Part shown: positions 43,909-54,195 of the stretch, piece after piece | Position numbering within the stretch: position 1 is the stretch's first letter | Layout of the letters: every line of letters starts with the position of its first letter | Source: Kineothrix alysoides | Lineage (GTDB): Bacteria; Bacillota; Clostridia; Lachnospirales; Lachnospiraceae | NCBI RefSeq assembly: GCF_000732725.1 | Contig: NZ_JPNB01000002.1 | Coordinates: 62,001-126,000, forward strand | Direction of reading: 5' to 3' | Length of the DNA: 64,000 bases | Program-made: the position numbers and the translations under genes | Notes under the pieces: model-generated | Databases searched by the model: none | What the model was told of the DNA's origin: nothing | What the model saw: the letters and a program-made list of their open reading frames with translations, nothing else

Positions 43909-46900
43909 TTACTCCTCCTCGGAAGCAAGAAATTCATTTTGCAATATCTGAACTTCCTTTTCTATTTTTTTGATGTTTTCTGCAGCATCACCCATATTTC
44001 CCCGTCTGGCGGCAAGTTCTATTTTAAAAGCCATATCCTTGATTTCCGCACATTCCATATCTATAGACTGTTTTTTTACCGTATGGGCAATTTCTTCAAT
44101 CAGCTCCAGATTCCCCTTCTCCGCAGCATGTTCCAGCATTACAATGTTCTTTGCTATTTCATGCAATAATCCTTCAGCCTTTCTGCTTAGCCGGTCCGTA
44201 TTTTTACTTGCAAACCCTATCTCTCCGCTATCGGTAAGAAAAATACTATCCGGCAACAAGCCGGTCTCCTCCTTTCTCCGTGTGATCTGTTCAATGGTTA
44301 AAAACAACTGATTCATATCGATGGGCTTAGGTATATATTCATCCATTCCCAAGGCCAAAAACCTTTCTTTGTCTCCTTTCAACACATAAGCAGTCAATGC
44401 CACAATAGGCGTATAAAAACTTGTCCCTTCCATTTCTCTGATCTTCTGTACGGCCTCCAATCCATTCATCTCAGGCATCTGAATATCCATAAGGATCAAA
44501 TCATATCTATTTTTTGCAAATAATTTTAGTACCTCTAGTCCATTTCTGGCTAAGTCAACCGAATATTCCCTCTTCTCAAGCATTTTTAGAATCACCTTTT
44601 GATTGATCAGATCATCCTCCGCCAGTAAAATCTTTAAATTATTTTTTGTACCGGATAAGCTGGCGGTCTGTACCGTCCTCTCTTCAATGGCTTTTCCAAT
44701 CTGAAAGGGGAGGTTAACATAAAATGTGCTCCCTTTTCCTTTTTCACTTACCACCCCAATACCTCCGCCCATCAATTCTGCAAGCGTCTTGGATATAGCG
44801 AGGCCAAGGCCGGTTCCGCCATACTTTTTGGTAAATGACCGTTCCACCTGATTAAAGCTCTGAAACAAATGCCGGATATCCTCCTGTGTCAGACCTATGC
44901 CTGTATCAGAAACAGAAAAATGAAGTTCTACATGAGATTCCGTTTTATTCAGTATCCTGATCGCCAGGGATATGCTTCCTTCATTTGTAAACTTTACCGC
45001 ATTACCAAGCAGATTATGCAATATTTGTCTGAGCCTGTTAGAGTCTCCGGTCAAATACCTGGGAATAGAGGCGCTGAAACCATAGTTCAATTCAAGTCCT
45101 TTTTCTTCCACCCGAAGGGAATAGGTCTTTACCAATTCCTCTACCAGTTCTTTTAAATCAAAGGTTATGTTTTCTATGGATAGTTTTCCTGCCTCCATTT
45201 TTGAAAAGTCTAAAATATCATTGATGATTTTGAGCAAGGAATTGGCACAGGTTTTTGCCATCTCAAGGTTTTCCCTTTGTTCATGCTTCAGCTCGGTCAG
45301 CAATGTGAGCTCTACCATTCCTACCATACCATTGATCGGCGTTCTGATTTCATGACTCATATTTGCAAGAAATTCACTTTTGGCCCGGTTGGCGGCCTCT
45401 GCTGCTTCTTTGGTAGATATCAGGCGCAATTCTGATTTCTTCATTTCAGTAATATCCGAAATAATAGCGACTATCTCATCTCCATAAGGACTATAAATCG
45501 AGAAAGAAAGCCATCTATTGTAAATATGCGAAAAATATTCTTCCATATTTACACTTTTTCCCTGCATTATTTCCGTAAAATATTGTTCTTTAATATCCAT
45601 CAGCAGCCCTTTGCTGTCAGGGAAAACTTCGATAAAGTTTTTCCCCACAATCTGGTCTCTGCTTACGGAGAACAACTCTTCAAAAGACCGGTTGACCTCT
45701 ACGATAGATACATCCACCGTTTCATACTTCGGACTATGCTGCAGCCTGAAATACGCATAGGCACTCTTCATATTCATAAACAGGGAATAATATTTTTCCT
45801 GATTGATTTGGATATCCAACTCTGCTTTCTTTCTCTCGGTAATATCTCTTACGATGCTAAAGAGGATTTTTTTACTCCCGATGTTTATTTCCTGAGAACT
45901 TACTTCCACCTGAAAAGAGCTTCTATCCTTTCTTATATGAATTGCCTCAAAGAAGACTTCTCCGGCCTCTGTCTCCTCCATCAGTTTCTGGCTATATCTC
46001 CAATCTTCCCGTATTCTATTTATATTCATTGTGCAAAGCTCTTCCAGCGAATATCCATAAGCTTTCACCGCTGACTTATTAGCCTCTATAATGCTGCCGT
46101 CCGTATTCAATAAGAAAATAATATCTCTGGCATTATTGATTATTTTCCTGTATCGCTCCATATCTTCTTCTGCTTTGATTCTCTCCGTGATATCATAAAT
46201 GGAGCCTATATATCCTGAAAATCTTCCATCCAGCCCGTAATAGGGAGTATCCAGCGATACACACCAGCGGTATTCACCGTCATAGCGCCTTATGCGGACT
46301 TCCTGCTGGTAATTCTTTCTCTTACGCATGGCGGCGGTCCGTTTTCTTAAATAATTATCCAGATCATCGGGATGAATGATCTTATCCCATCCATCTTCCA
46401 ATACTTCTTCTATTGTCTTTCCTGTAAAATCATTCCATACCCGGTTTACATAATTGCATTCCAGATTTTTATCTGTCATCCAGGCAAGAGAAGGCAGCTG
46501 GTGCAGGATATTGCTGCAAAAATCTCTGGATTCCGTAATCAGCCTCTCCCGCATCTTGCTTTCCGTAATATCCATCAAAGTAACAATACAACTTCTTTCA
46601 TTATTTACTATGATAGGAACTACACTGATTTGAAACCAATATTCAAGCTGTTCTCCGCTTTTTATCAATACTTTCTTAACTTCCAGCTTACTAGTTTTGA
46701 CTCCCCTTCGGATGGCCTGATTCACTGACCTTCGGAAGACACATCTTGCACACTTCTTACCGTATTGGCATCCCAACTGGCTCCGAAAGCTTTCCCTGCA
46801 TCCGAATGCATCTCCGAACCGTTCTCCCAGCGCCTCTTCTCTCGATTTCCCAATAAGCTCCAGCGATGCGTCATTGATCTGTGCAATACGAGCGTTTTGA

Positions 46901-47382
46901 TCCATTATGATCATGCTTACGGGCGCGACATCAAACATGGTTTTCAAGTTGTTCTTTTCATTGAGATGTTCTATCTCCAGCGTTTTTAATCTCGTAATAT
47001 CTCTGAGGATGATAACAACACCGATGTTTTCCGATTTAAAATTTTTTATGGTGGAGCAAGTTGCGGAAACAAATTTCCGCGTATTGTCTTCCGTTATGAT
47101 TACCGTACTGTTTTCCAACCCTTTGATGGTATCATGTTCGATCACGGCAGAAATAGGGCTTGGAACTCTTATGTTGGTACCTTCCTTATAGAACTTCACG
47201 ACTTCATCGAACGGCTTTCCCCTGACTGTGGAAAATCGTGTATCCAATATATTCTCCGCCATTTGATTCATAAAGAGAATTTGCCCTTTTAAGTCTGTCG
47301 ATATCACTCCGTCGCCGATACAGCTAAGCGTAGCCGCTGCCAATTCAAGATTATTTTCATCCGATAGATATGTATTTACCAT
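43909..47382 (-). CDS. Multi-PAS hybrid histidine kinase with receiver and Hpt
   Basis: About 1157 residues, with no membrane helix, so a cytoplasmic sensor. Five PAS domains (~15-650) precede a HisKA domain (NMSHEIRTPINGMVGM, ~690), an HATPase (N-box ILHNLLGNAVKF, G-boxes DTGIGLT and GGTGLGLAISKTLAELMGGG), a receiver (~925-1045; Asp in LILMDIQMPEMNG) and a weak C-terminal Hpt-like helical domain with AHTVKKQS. The second PAS region has several Cys (CQYGKKCARCVFR) that might bind metal or sense redox. Start at 47382 follows GAGGTG. Its position inside a che operon is unusual. Confidence 0.9.
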   Translation of the reverse strand: MVNTYLSDENNLELAAATLSCIGDGVISTDLKGQILFMNQMAENILDTRFSTVRGKPFDEVVKFYKEGTNIRVPSPISAVIEHDTIKGLENSTVIITEDNTRKFVSATCSTIKNFKSENIGVVIILRDITRLKTLEIEHLNEKNNLKTMFDVAPVSMIIMDQNARIAQINDASLELIGKSREEALGERFGDAFGCRESFRSQLGCQYGKKCARCVFRRSVNQAIRRGVKTSKLEVKKVLIKSGEQLEYWFQISVVPIIVNNERSCIVTLMDITESKMRERLITESRDFCSNILHQLPSLAWMTDKNLECNYVNRVWNDFTGKTIEEVLEDGWDKIIHPDDLDNYLRKRTAAMRKRKNYQQEVRIRRYDGEYRWCVSLDTPYYGLDGRFSGYIGSIYDITERIKAEEDMERYRKIINNARDIIFLLNTDGSIIEANKSAVKAYGYSLEELCTMNINRIREDWRYSQKLMEETEAGEVFFEAIHIRKDRSSFQVEVSSQEINIGSKKILFSIVRDITERKKAELDIQINQEKYYSLFMNMKSAYAYFRLQHSPKYETVDVSIVEVNRSFEELFSVSRDQIVGKNFIEVFPDSKGLLMDIKEQYFTEIMQGKSVNMEEYFSHIYNRWLSFSIYSPYGDEIVAIISDITEMKKSELRLISTKEAAEAANRAKSEFLANMSHEIRTPINGMVGMVELTLLTELKHEQRENLEMAKTCANSLLKIINDILDFSKMEAGKLSIENITFDLKELVEELVKTYSLRVEEKGLELNYGFSASIPRYLTGDSNRLRQILHNLLGNAVKFTNEGSISLAIRILNKTESHVELHFSVSDTGIGLTQEDIRHLFQSFNQVERSFTKKYGGTGLGLAISKTLAELMGGGIGVVSEKGKGSTFYVNLPFQIGKAIEERTVQTASLSGTKNNLKILLAEDDLINQKVILKMLEKREYSVDLARNGLEVLKLFAKNRYDLILMDIQMPEMNGLEAVQKIREMEGTSFYTPIVALTAYVLKGDKERFLALGMDEYIPKPIDMNQLFLTIEQITRRKEETGLLPDSIFLTDSGEIGFASKNTDRLSRKAEGLLHEIAKNIVMLEHAAEKGNLELIEEIAHTVKKQSIDMECAEIKDMAFKIELAARRGNMGDAAENIKKIEKEVQILQNEFLASEEE

Positions 47383-47430
47383 AAACACCTCATTCCTGAA
47401 AATCATACGGTAACTTCACCGTTCCAAATC

Positions 47431-49503
47431 CTAAAAATTGACTAACCCGGCTACATCCAATATCAGACTTATGCTTCCGTCTCCCAGCAAAGTACATCCC
47501 GCAAGGCCTTTGATTTTTCGCATTTTTTGTATATATACAGGCAAGCTCTTAACAACTACCTGCTGCTGCCCCAACAACTCATCGGCAAAGATACATATTG
47601 TCCGGCCATCCTGTTCCACTACTATCATAATTCCTTCTTTGAACTGCGTAACGGCAGTTTCCACCTTGTAGCTTTCGTGAAGCCTCAAAATCGGGAAACA
47701 CTGCCCCCTGATCATCAACATTTCATTCCCTTCAGGATCAATAATAATATCTTTCTCATCCGGCCTTAAAGATTCCTTTATGGATATCGTAGGTATGGTA
47801 TAAGAAGATCTTCCCACCTTGATATTCATGCCGTCTATAATGGCCAGGGTTAACGGAATTGCGAGGGTAATGGTCGTCCCTTTTCCCGAAATGCTGTTTA
47901 CCGATAATGTGCCTCCGATTGTTTCAATGTTTCTATTTACCACATCCATACCAACTCCGCGGCCCGAAAACTCGGAAACACTTTCCTTCGTCGAGAATCC
48001 CGGAGCCAGGATCATGTTAAAAATTTCCTGCTCTGCCATATCTTCTTCTTTTTTATACAGCAGATTATTTTCCCTCGCCTTTTTAAGGATTTTCTCTCTA
48101 TCCAGTCCCTTTCCGTCATCTTGTACAATAATAAGTACATCGCTCCCCGAATTCTTTGCTTCCAGAATTACTGTACCGGTTTTGTCTTTCCCTGCCTGCC
48201 TTCTTTCTTCCGAAGGCTCAATTCCATGATCTAAGGCATTTCTCACTAAGTGCATCAAAGGATCGGAAATATGTTCAATAATATTTTTGTCTACCTCTGT
48301 CTCTTCCCCTATGATTTTAAGGTCAACTTCCTTATTAAGCTGTTTGCACATGTCTCTGACAATGCGGTGCATTTTCTGAAAGGTAGGAGATAAAGGCACC
48401 ATACGGATTGACATTACGGTATCCTGCAGTTCACTGGTAATCTTGTTTAGCTGTCCGGCCGCTTTCTGGAAATTATCCAGCACCAATCCCTGCAGATCAG
48501 GATTCTGTGTTACCATAGCTTCGGCAATTACCATCTCGCCTACAATATCCATAAGCTTATCCAGCTTTGCAACACTGACACTTATAATATTCTGTACCGC
48601 TGAGGAATGACTTACTTTGTCCGTTTCTTTACCGGATACACTGACATAACCGGAAGAGATTTCCTTAACGAGACTATCCCTGATCGTATCTCGCTTTTTG
48701 GCTTTATATTCTCCGTACTCTTCTTCTGTCTCCAGTGAAACCAATTCCAAAGACTTTAAGAATATGGTCTGCTGAAAGAATTCATTCATCTGTTCATAAG
48801 TATGATTGGTTTTAAAATATACAGAGAAGCCGTCCTGCCGTATGATTTCGGCACTGTCATCGGCATCGATAACATCCTCGGGAATCGTATAAAACTCTTC
48901 GGTATAATCCTTTATATTATGCAAGATAGTATACGCCCGGATATTTTCCATTTCGCAGCCCTCTTCAAAATAAATTCGGGCCCTAAATCTGTATTTATAT
49001 TCCGTTACCGGAACCTTTTCCTGAGAAATATAATACTGCTGAGGTTTTTTGGGAATATTCTTCTCTTTCTTACCGGAATCGGCAATCTCATTTTCTTTTT
49101 TGAGATTCGATAGAAAGAGGTTCAGATTTTCAATTAAAATAGTAGCATCCCCGTCAGGCTCATCCCCATTTTTAATTTTCTCCACTTCCACCTTAATGAA
49201 ATCGACTCCATCCAATACAAAATCAGAAAGGGAAGAACAGTCCACTTTCTGTGGCTTTTCTTCCCGTAAAAAATAGAACATATCTTCCATGGTATGCGCA
49301 AGCGTCGAAATATTATGAAACATCATAATAGCAGAAGATCCTTTTATCGTATGCATAATGCGAAAGATTTCATTTATAGCAGCAGGAGTAAAGCAACTTT
49401 CTTTCTCACTGCTTAAAATCGACTGCTCCAACTGTTCGATTAACTGCGAAGTCTCAAAAATATACATATCCAGCATGGGTTCATTGGTAAATTGATCCGA
49501 CAT
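47431..49503 (-). CDS. cheA: Chemotaxis histidine kinase
   Basis: A 690-residue CheA. P1 Hpt has the phospho-His in MHTIKGSSAIMMF (~50). A P2-like region follows, then the P3 dimerisation helices (~320-380), the P4 ATPase (HLVRNALDHGIEPSEERR; DDGKGLD; GRGVGMDVV) and P5, the CheW-like regulatory domain (~550-690). It phosphorylates CheY and CheB in response to receptors. It lies 25 bases after cheY and 25 before the hybrid kinase. Confidence 0.95.
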   Translation of the reverse strand: MSDQFTNEPMLDMYIFETSQLIEQLEQSILSSEKESCFTPAAINEIFRIMHTIKGSSAIMMFHNISTLAHTMEDMFYFLREEKPQKVDCSSLSDFVLDGVDFIKVEVEKIKNGDEPDGDATILIENLNLFLSNLKKENEIADSGKKEKNIPKKPQQYYISQEKVPVTEYKYRFRARIYFEEGCEMENIRAYTILHNIKDYTEEFYTIPEDVIDADDSAEIIRQDGFSVYFKTNHTYEQMNEFFQQTIFLKSLELVSLETEEEYGEYKAKKRDTIRDSLVKEISSGYVSVSGKETDKVSHSSAVQNIISVSVAKLDKLMDIVGEMVIAEAMVTQNPDLQGLVLDNFQKAAGQLNKITSELQDTVMSIRMVPLSPTFQKMHRIVRDMCKQLNKEVDLKIIGEETEVDKNIIEHISDPLMHLVRNALDHGIEPSEERRQAGKDKTGTVILEAKNSGSDVLIIVQDDGKGLDREKILKKARENNLLYKKEEDMAEQEIFNMILAPGFSTKESVSEFSGRGVGMDVVNRNIETIGGTLSVNSISGKGTTITLAIPLTLAIIDGMNIKVGRSSYTIPTISIKESLRPDEKDIIIDPEGNEMLMIRGQCFPILRLHESYKVETAVTQFKEGIMIVVEQDGRTICIFADELLGQQQVVVKSLPVYIQKMRKIKGLAGCTLLGDGSISLILDVAGLVNF

Positions 49504-49527
49504 TCCTATACCTCCCTCATCTGTTTC

Positions 49528-49890
49528 TTAGATTTCGAGCAATTTTTTTATAGTACCTATCACATGTTCTTCCTTGAAGGGCTTCACTATAAAAGTTCTT
49601 GCTCCGTTTAGCACCGCTTCTTTTACCATGCTTTCCTGTCCCATGGCCGATACCATTACTACTTTCGCCTGAGGATCTGCTTTTCTGATCAGCTTAAGTG
49701 CTTCCAATCCTGTCATATCAGGCATAGTAATGTCCATCGTTACCACATCCGGCTTCGTCTCAATGTATTTGCTTACCGCTTCAATTCCATTTTTTGCCTC
49801 TTCAAATTCTATAGAATCAATTTTTCCCAGCAATTCCTTGATTGTCAGCCTCATAAAAGCCGCATCATCTACAATAAGTACTTTTTTCAT
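49528..49890 (-). CDS. cheY: Chemotaxis response regulator
   Basis: A 120-residue single receiver domain: DDA (8-10), phosphorylated Asp in VTMDITMPDMTG (~54), VSAMGQ and Lys in VKPFKEEHV. It carries the signal from CheA to the flagellar switch. It is the second gene of the presumed operon, 39 bases after the TetR gene. Confidence 0.93.
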   Translation of the reverse strand: MKKVLIVDDAAFMRLTIKELLGKIDSIEFEEAKNGIEAVSKYIETKPDVVTMDITMPDMTGLEALKLIRKADPQAKVVMVSAMGQESMVKEAVLNGARTFIVKPFKEEHVIGTIKKLLEI

Positions 49891-49929
49891 CCCACGCCCT
49901 CCAATTTCTGACAGCCCCTTGCGATGTTC

Positions 49930-50535
49930 CTAAACTTCTGATTTATCAACTTCCAAAAAAAGGCTGTTCAGCACCATATCCAACGTCTCCATTGTTCTTT
50001 CTTTCAAAGAAAAATTTCTGCCGTTTATTCTCCATTTCAAACATATCTCTCTGCATAAACCGGATATCAAGTCCGCCAAATCCTCACTATTAATACTTTT
50101 GCTTAACTCCCCTTCCTCTTTTGCTTCCTCTATCAACTGTTTCATAAAACCAATGCGGTTATTTAAAATTTCTTTTATCTTATCCTCCAGTTCAGCGTCA
50201 TAGCGAATCGCTTCAAACACCTGCATAATGGAAGTAATTGCAGGATAGTTCTCGTAATACTCCACAGATAATTTAACAAAAAACCGTATGGAATCGCACG
50301 GTTTTAATTTCATTAATCTGGCCGATTGAAAAATATCATAATCGAATTTGCAAAAATAATCCAATACAGCCCTCAGCAGCTCCTTCTTATTGCTGTAATG
50401 GCGAAATAGGGTAGCCTCGGAAACCCCTTCTCTTTTGGCTATTTCTCTGGTGGATAATCCCTGAATCCCCATATCATCAATAATATCAATCGCAGTTATA
50501 ATCAGACTTTCTTTTCTGTGCAGTTTAAATTCCAT
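49930..50535 (-). CDS. TetR-family regulator heading the chemotaxis operon
   Basis: About 201 residues; the HTH is MGIQGLSTREIAKREGVSEATLFRHYSNKKEL in two parts near 20-50, with a divergent ligand domain (~60-200). The ATG at 50535 has AGGTG seven bases upstream and is preferred to 50541. A palindromic operator overlaps its promoter. The cheY gene follows by only 39 bases in the same direction with no terminator, so it may control both itself and the che genes. Confidence 0.87.
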   Translation of the reverse strand: MEFKLHRKESLIITAIDIIDDMGIQGLSTREIAKREGVSEATLFRHYSNKKELLRAVLDYFCKFDYDIFQSARLMKLKPCDSIRFFVKLSVEYYENYPAITSIMQVFEAIRYDAELEDKIKEILNNRIGFMKQLIEEAKEEGELSKSINSEDLADLISGLCREICLKWRINGRNFSLKERTMETLDMVLNSLFLEVDKSEV

Positions 50536-50551
50536 CGCCATTCACCTACCG

Positions 50552-50575
50552 TAGTAAACACTTACTAACATTATA
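50552..50575 (-). promoter_or_regulatory. TetR operator and -10 box
   Basis: Perfect inverted repeat TAGTAA-N4-TTACTA (50552-50567) lies between a TATAAT (50570-50575, minus strand) and the start codon, as expected for autorepression by a TetR dimer. Confidence 0.65.
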
Positions 50576-50636
50576 GCAGAATGGTGTTATTTGTCAATAT
50601 TGGTTATTTTTTGTAATAGGAGCACTTTCTTATTAC

Positions 50637-50683
50637 ATAAAAAAATGGACACTTTTCAGCAATTATTTCACTAAAAAATGTCC
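50637..50683 (-). terminator. Terminator of RidA gene
   Basis: A 13-bp stem on the minus strand (GGACATTTTTTAG with CTGAAAAGTGTCC, two G-U pairs), followed by ATTTTTTT, 20 bases after the stop codon. Confidence 0.8.
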
Positions 50684-50702
50684 TATGCCAATTCCCTACA
50701 AC

Positions 50703-51068
50703 TTATTTTTTATACGCAATCGCATCCATTTGAACGTGCAGCCCCTCCGGTCCCCCTGCATGTCCAAACTCTGTCTGTATCGTTTTTCTCGCAGGGTATA
50801 TACCACCGAATCGTTCCTTAAATATCTTTTCCATAATCGGAATATTCCAGGGATCCTTTAGCAGAACATCGACCTTTACCACATTCTGTAATGACAAATT
50901 TACTTTTTTCAGGCGCCTTTCCATATCATCGAGTGCTCCATGAACCTGTTCTTCTATTGTTCCGCCTACGTTTCCTACACAGAAACTCAAAAATACATAA
51001 TCACCGGCCTCCACGATTCCGGAATATGCACACTCTTCATTAACATCCATTCTAATAATACCGCTCAT
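50703..51068 (-). CDS. RidA/YjgF-family protein
   Basis: A 121-residue RidA-fold protein, of a divergent subgroup: YVFLSFCVGNVGGTIEEQVHGALDDMERRLKKV and the C-terminal PARKTIQTEFGHAGGPEGLHVQMDAIA. RidA enzymes remove reactive enamine/imine intermediates; the usual substrate-binding Arg appears retained in PARKTI. It overlaps the YcaQ-like gene by four bases (ATGA), with AAGGAG upstream. Confidence 0.82.
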   Translation of the reverse strand: MSGIIRMDVNEECAYSGIVEAGDYVFLSFCVGNVGGTIEEQVHGALDDMERRLKKVNLSLQNVVKVDVLLKDPWNIPIMEKIFKERFGGIYPARKTIQTEFGHAGGPEGLHVQMDAIAYKK

Positions 51069-52276
51069 AATTTCTCCTTCTTTAAAATAGCATTTTCATA
51101 TGTGCCCAGACACTGTACTGACAGATATCTTGCGAAGTCCTCAATCGCATGCTGTGTCTGCTCCAGCAATTCGTCTGTAATAGTTACTCCGTTCTCCCAC
51201 CACCAGTTTTTGATGGAAAACGGCTCATCTTTCTTATGCTTTTCCGGTTCGAACCTTGCAACCAGTTGGTTCCCGTATAAAACCGGAAGAACATAATATC
51301 CGTATTTGCGCTTATCTACCGGAGTATAAACTTCCCAGCGATAATCAAAGTCAAATATTTTCTTTATCATTTCCCGATCCCACAGCATATTATCAAGGGG
51401 GGCTAAAAACTTTACATACTTCTTGTCCAAACTTACATCGAAGAATTTTTTATCCTCACAAGCCATGTAAAATGGTGACGCTATTCCTTCGATCAGAACC
51501 ATTTGCAATTCACCGATATCGACTAAATAGTTTAGTACCTCCTCCCGCATTTTCATGTCCGATAAGAAATGTCCCTGCCATGCGCCTCCCCTTTTATTCC
51601 ATAACAAGCCTACGCTTTGCACCCTTCGTTTAATATACCATTCCAAAAACTTTCTGTCACTTTCGAACTCTTCTTGTCCCAGTATCACCTTTGGTACTAC
51701 ATTTTCCGTAAAATCATAATACTTTTGAACCCCTCTTTTTTCCCTGACACTCAGCTCCCCGATGCAGTAAAGATAATCCAATGCAGCGCTTGAGAGCTTT
51801 TTATGCCCCCAGCGGCATGCTCTGCTCTCGCCTATCGATATATCCTTACTGCCGGTCGGACCATACGTTTTCACATGTTCCCTCACATCATCCAGCACGT
51901 TTAATGCATCTAACTGCCCTCTGTAAGCCATGGTCCTTTTTGCGCTTTCACCACTGGCTGCCCTTATTTTTTTAAATTTGCCGAATTCATTCGTTGCATA
52001 AATGCACATTTCTTTATCGAACCCGTCAATCAATTCGTGCCTTTGATAGAGAAGCTCATATAACATACCCGGTTCATATCCGCTCACCCGGGCCTGCAAG
52101 ACCAAATCTGCGTTTCGCCCGACAACATCCAGCGGATCGTATTGTATGCTTTTCATTTGACGAAAGCACTGCTTCACCCCCTCTATCCCTTTTAGATTTC
52201 TTGCTTGATTCAAATTATGGTAGTTTACTAAAAAGCTCCTTGCTTCTTCCATTGAAATTATTACTTCTCTGTTCAT
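51065..52276 (-). CDS. YcaQ-type winged-helix DNA glycosylase-like protein
   Basis: A 403-residue member of the HTH_42/YcaQ family (DUF1006): start LVNYHNLNQ, mid QYDPLDVVGRNADLVLQARV, and the QxD-like VLYGNQLVARFEPEKHKK near the C-terminus. YcaQ/AlkX homologues unhook DNA interstrand cross-links. It is coupled to the RidA gene. A TGACA / TGTCA palindrome lies ~40 bases upstream of the gene in the 52277-52387 gap, and could be an operator. Confidence 0.8.
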   Translation of the reverse strand: MNREVIISMEEARSFLVNYHNLNQARNLKGIEGVKQCFRQMKSIQYDPLDVVGRNADLVLQARVSGYEPGMLYELLYQRHELIDGFDKEMCIYATNEFGKFKKIRAASGESAKRTMAYRGQLDALNVLDDVREHVKTYGPTGSKDISIGESRACRWGHKKLSSAALDYLYCIGELSVREKRGVQKYYDFTENVVPKVILGQEEFESDRKFLEWYIKRRVQSVGLLWNKRGGAWQGHFLSDMKMREEVLNYLVDIGELQMVLIEGIASPFYMACEDKKFFDVSLDKKYVKFLAPLDNMLWDREMIKKIFDFDYRWEVYTPVDKRKYGYYVLPVLYGNQLVARFEPEKHKKDEPFSIKNWWWENGVTITDELLEQTQHAIEDFARYLSVQCLGTYENAILKKEKL

Positions 52277-52387
52277 ATACCCTCCGTTAAAACAAATATA
52301 GCAAACGAATTATGACACCTATATGTCACACTTCTTCAAATCGTTTCATTATTTTATTACAATTCATGCAAAATCTCAAAAACATTA

Positions 52388-54166
52388 TTACGCTTCACAC
52401 AAAATTACCGCTTTTATTCGCCTTACTCCTGCCGAAGAAGCTTCTTCCTTAATAATTTTGAAAGCGCCTAACTCTCCCGTATTCCCCGCATGCGGCCCTC
52501 CGCATATTTCTTTCGAGTAACCCGGTATGGAATAGACCTTTACCTTTTCTTCATATTTGCCCGAGAACACTCCAATCGCACCTGCTTGATAAGCCTCTTC
52601 AATCTCCATTTCTTTCATAGATACTTCTATCTTTTTTTCAATTGCCTCATTAACGATCCTTGAGATTTCTGCAAGCTCTTTTTCTGTCACTTTTCTATTA
52701 AATGAGAAATCAAATCGAAGTCTTTCAGGAGTTATATTGCTTCCGCGCTGATATACCTCATCTCCGAGCACCCTACGCAATGCACCGTTTAATAAATGTG
52801 TTGCTGTATGAAGTCTCGCTGTCTGTATGCTATTGTCAGCTAATCCACCCCTAAATTTCTCACCGGCACCTTTCCTCGATTTGATCTGATGCTCCGAATA
52901 CTTATTTTGAAATTCCTCCAAATCAACAGAATACCCTTTCTCCTGTGCCAATTCACAAGTAAATTCAATCGGGAAACCATATGTGTCATATAATTTAAAT
53001 GCGGACCCTCCATCCAAAATACCGTTTGCTCCGACACTTTCAAGATATTTCCCCGCTTTTTTCAAGCCGGCATCCAAAGTTTTTGTAAATAATTCAAATT
53101 CCTTTTGTAATTGGTCTGCGATAAAATCTTCATTTTCGCCAAGCTCCATATAAATATCTTTATACTGGCCGATAATCACTCTCGCCAAATCACATAAAAA
53201 ATTGTGGTCTATTCCTGCTTTCTTAAACAACCTTATCATTCTGCGTATCAAACGCCGCAGAATATAGCCCTGCTCCGTATTTGACGGGCTGATCTTCCTG
53301 GAATCACCCAGAATAAAGCAGACAGCCCTGATATGCTCACAAATGATTCGCTTATCCCTCACGGACATTTCTTTCTTCAGTCCGCATATCAGATTATTCA
53401 GGCAAGTCATAACAGGTACAAATAATTCCGTATCATAAACATTTGTTTTTCCGTTAAATATTGTCAAAACTCTTTCAAATCCCATACCTGTATCCACATT
53501 TTTCTGTTCTAATTCTTTAAAGCTCCCATCCGCCTCTTTCTTAAACTGCATAAATACATTGTTCCATATCTCGACATATTTCCCGCATTTACAAGACGGC
53601 CCGCAATCAGCGCTGCACCTTGGTCTTCCCATATCGTAAAATATTTCCGTATCCGGACCGCATGGTCCCGTCTGCCCAGCCGGTCCCCACCAGTTTTCAT
53701 CTCTGCCATAGTAAAATATTTGTTCCTCTTTCAGCCCTTTGTTCTTCCATATGGTTCCGGTCTCGATATCCTTCGGTACCAATGAATCCCCTTCAAACAC
53801 AGTTACTGCAAGCCGTTCTACCGGAATGTTCAAAACATTTGTCAAGAAATCAAAGCTCATCGATATAGCTTCTTCTTTGAAATAATCTCCTAATGACCAA
53901 TTCCCCATCATTTCGAAAAACGTTAAATGCGTATCGTCACCGACCTCCTCAATATCTCCGGTTCTTACACACTTTTGGATATCGGTAAGGCGTCTTCCCT
54001 GAGGATGGCTTTCGCCCAGTAAATAAGGCACCAGCGGATGCATTCCTGCAGTAGTAAATAAAACTGTCGGATCATTTTCCGGCAACAGGGAAGCCGATGC
54101 AATTTCTTTGTGCCCCCTTTCTTCAAAAAAATTCACATACATTCTTCTCAATTCATTTGCTGTCAT
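52388..54166 (-). CDS. Alanyl-tRNA synthetase, short form lacking C-Ala
   Basis: A 592-residue class II synthetase. The catalytic domain (~1-240) has motif 1 ([16 protein letters not shown]), [15 protein letters not shown] and [15 protein letters not shown]. The editing domain includes the zinc ligands of TATHLLN and CGGPHAGN (usual CGGTHV). Typical AlaRS is ~870 residues; the C-terminal coiled coil and C-Ala domain are missing. It is presumably a second AlaRS, perhaps with a special task. It has a T-box leader that would raise expression when tRNA(Ala) is uncharged. AAGGAGAG precedes the ATG. Confidence 0.88.
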   Translation of the reverse strand: MTANELRRMYVNFFEERGHKEIASASLLPENDPTVLFTTAGMHPLVPYLLGESHPQGRRLTDIQKCVRTGDIEEVGDDTHLTFFEMMGNWSLGDYFKEEAISMSFDFLTNVLNIPVERLAVTVFEGDSLVPKDIETGTIWKNKGLKEEQIFYYGRDENWWGPAGQTGPCGPDTEIFYDMGRPRCSADCGPSCKCGKYVEIWNNVFMQFKKEADGSFKELEQKNVDTGMGFERVLTIFNGKTNVYDTELFVPVMTCLNNLICGLKKEMSVRDKRIICEHIRAVCFILGDSRKISPSNTEQGYILRRLIRRMIRLFKKAGIDHNFLCDLARVIIGQYKDIYMELGENEDFIADQLQKEFELFTKTLDAGLKKAGKYLESVGANGILDGGSAFKLYDTYGFPIEFTCELAQEKGYSVDLEEFQNKYSEHQIKSRKGAGEKFRGGLADNSIQTARLHTATHLLNGALRRVLGDEVYQRGSNITPERLRFDFSFNRKVTEKELAEISRIVNEAIEKKIEVSMKEMEIEEAYQAGAIGVFSGKYEEKVKVYSIPGYSKEICGGPHAGNTGELGAFKIIKEEASSAGVRRIKAVILCEA

Positions 54167-54195
54167 TTATATCTCTCCTTTCCGTTTATTTACCC

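Noticed and set aside
51243-51265. GGTTCGAACC resembling a tRNA T-arm
   Set aside because: It lies within the YcaQ-like coding region and no acceptor, D or anticodon stems surround it.
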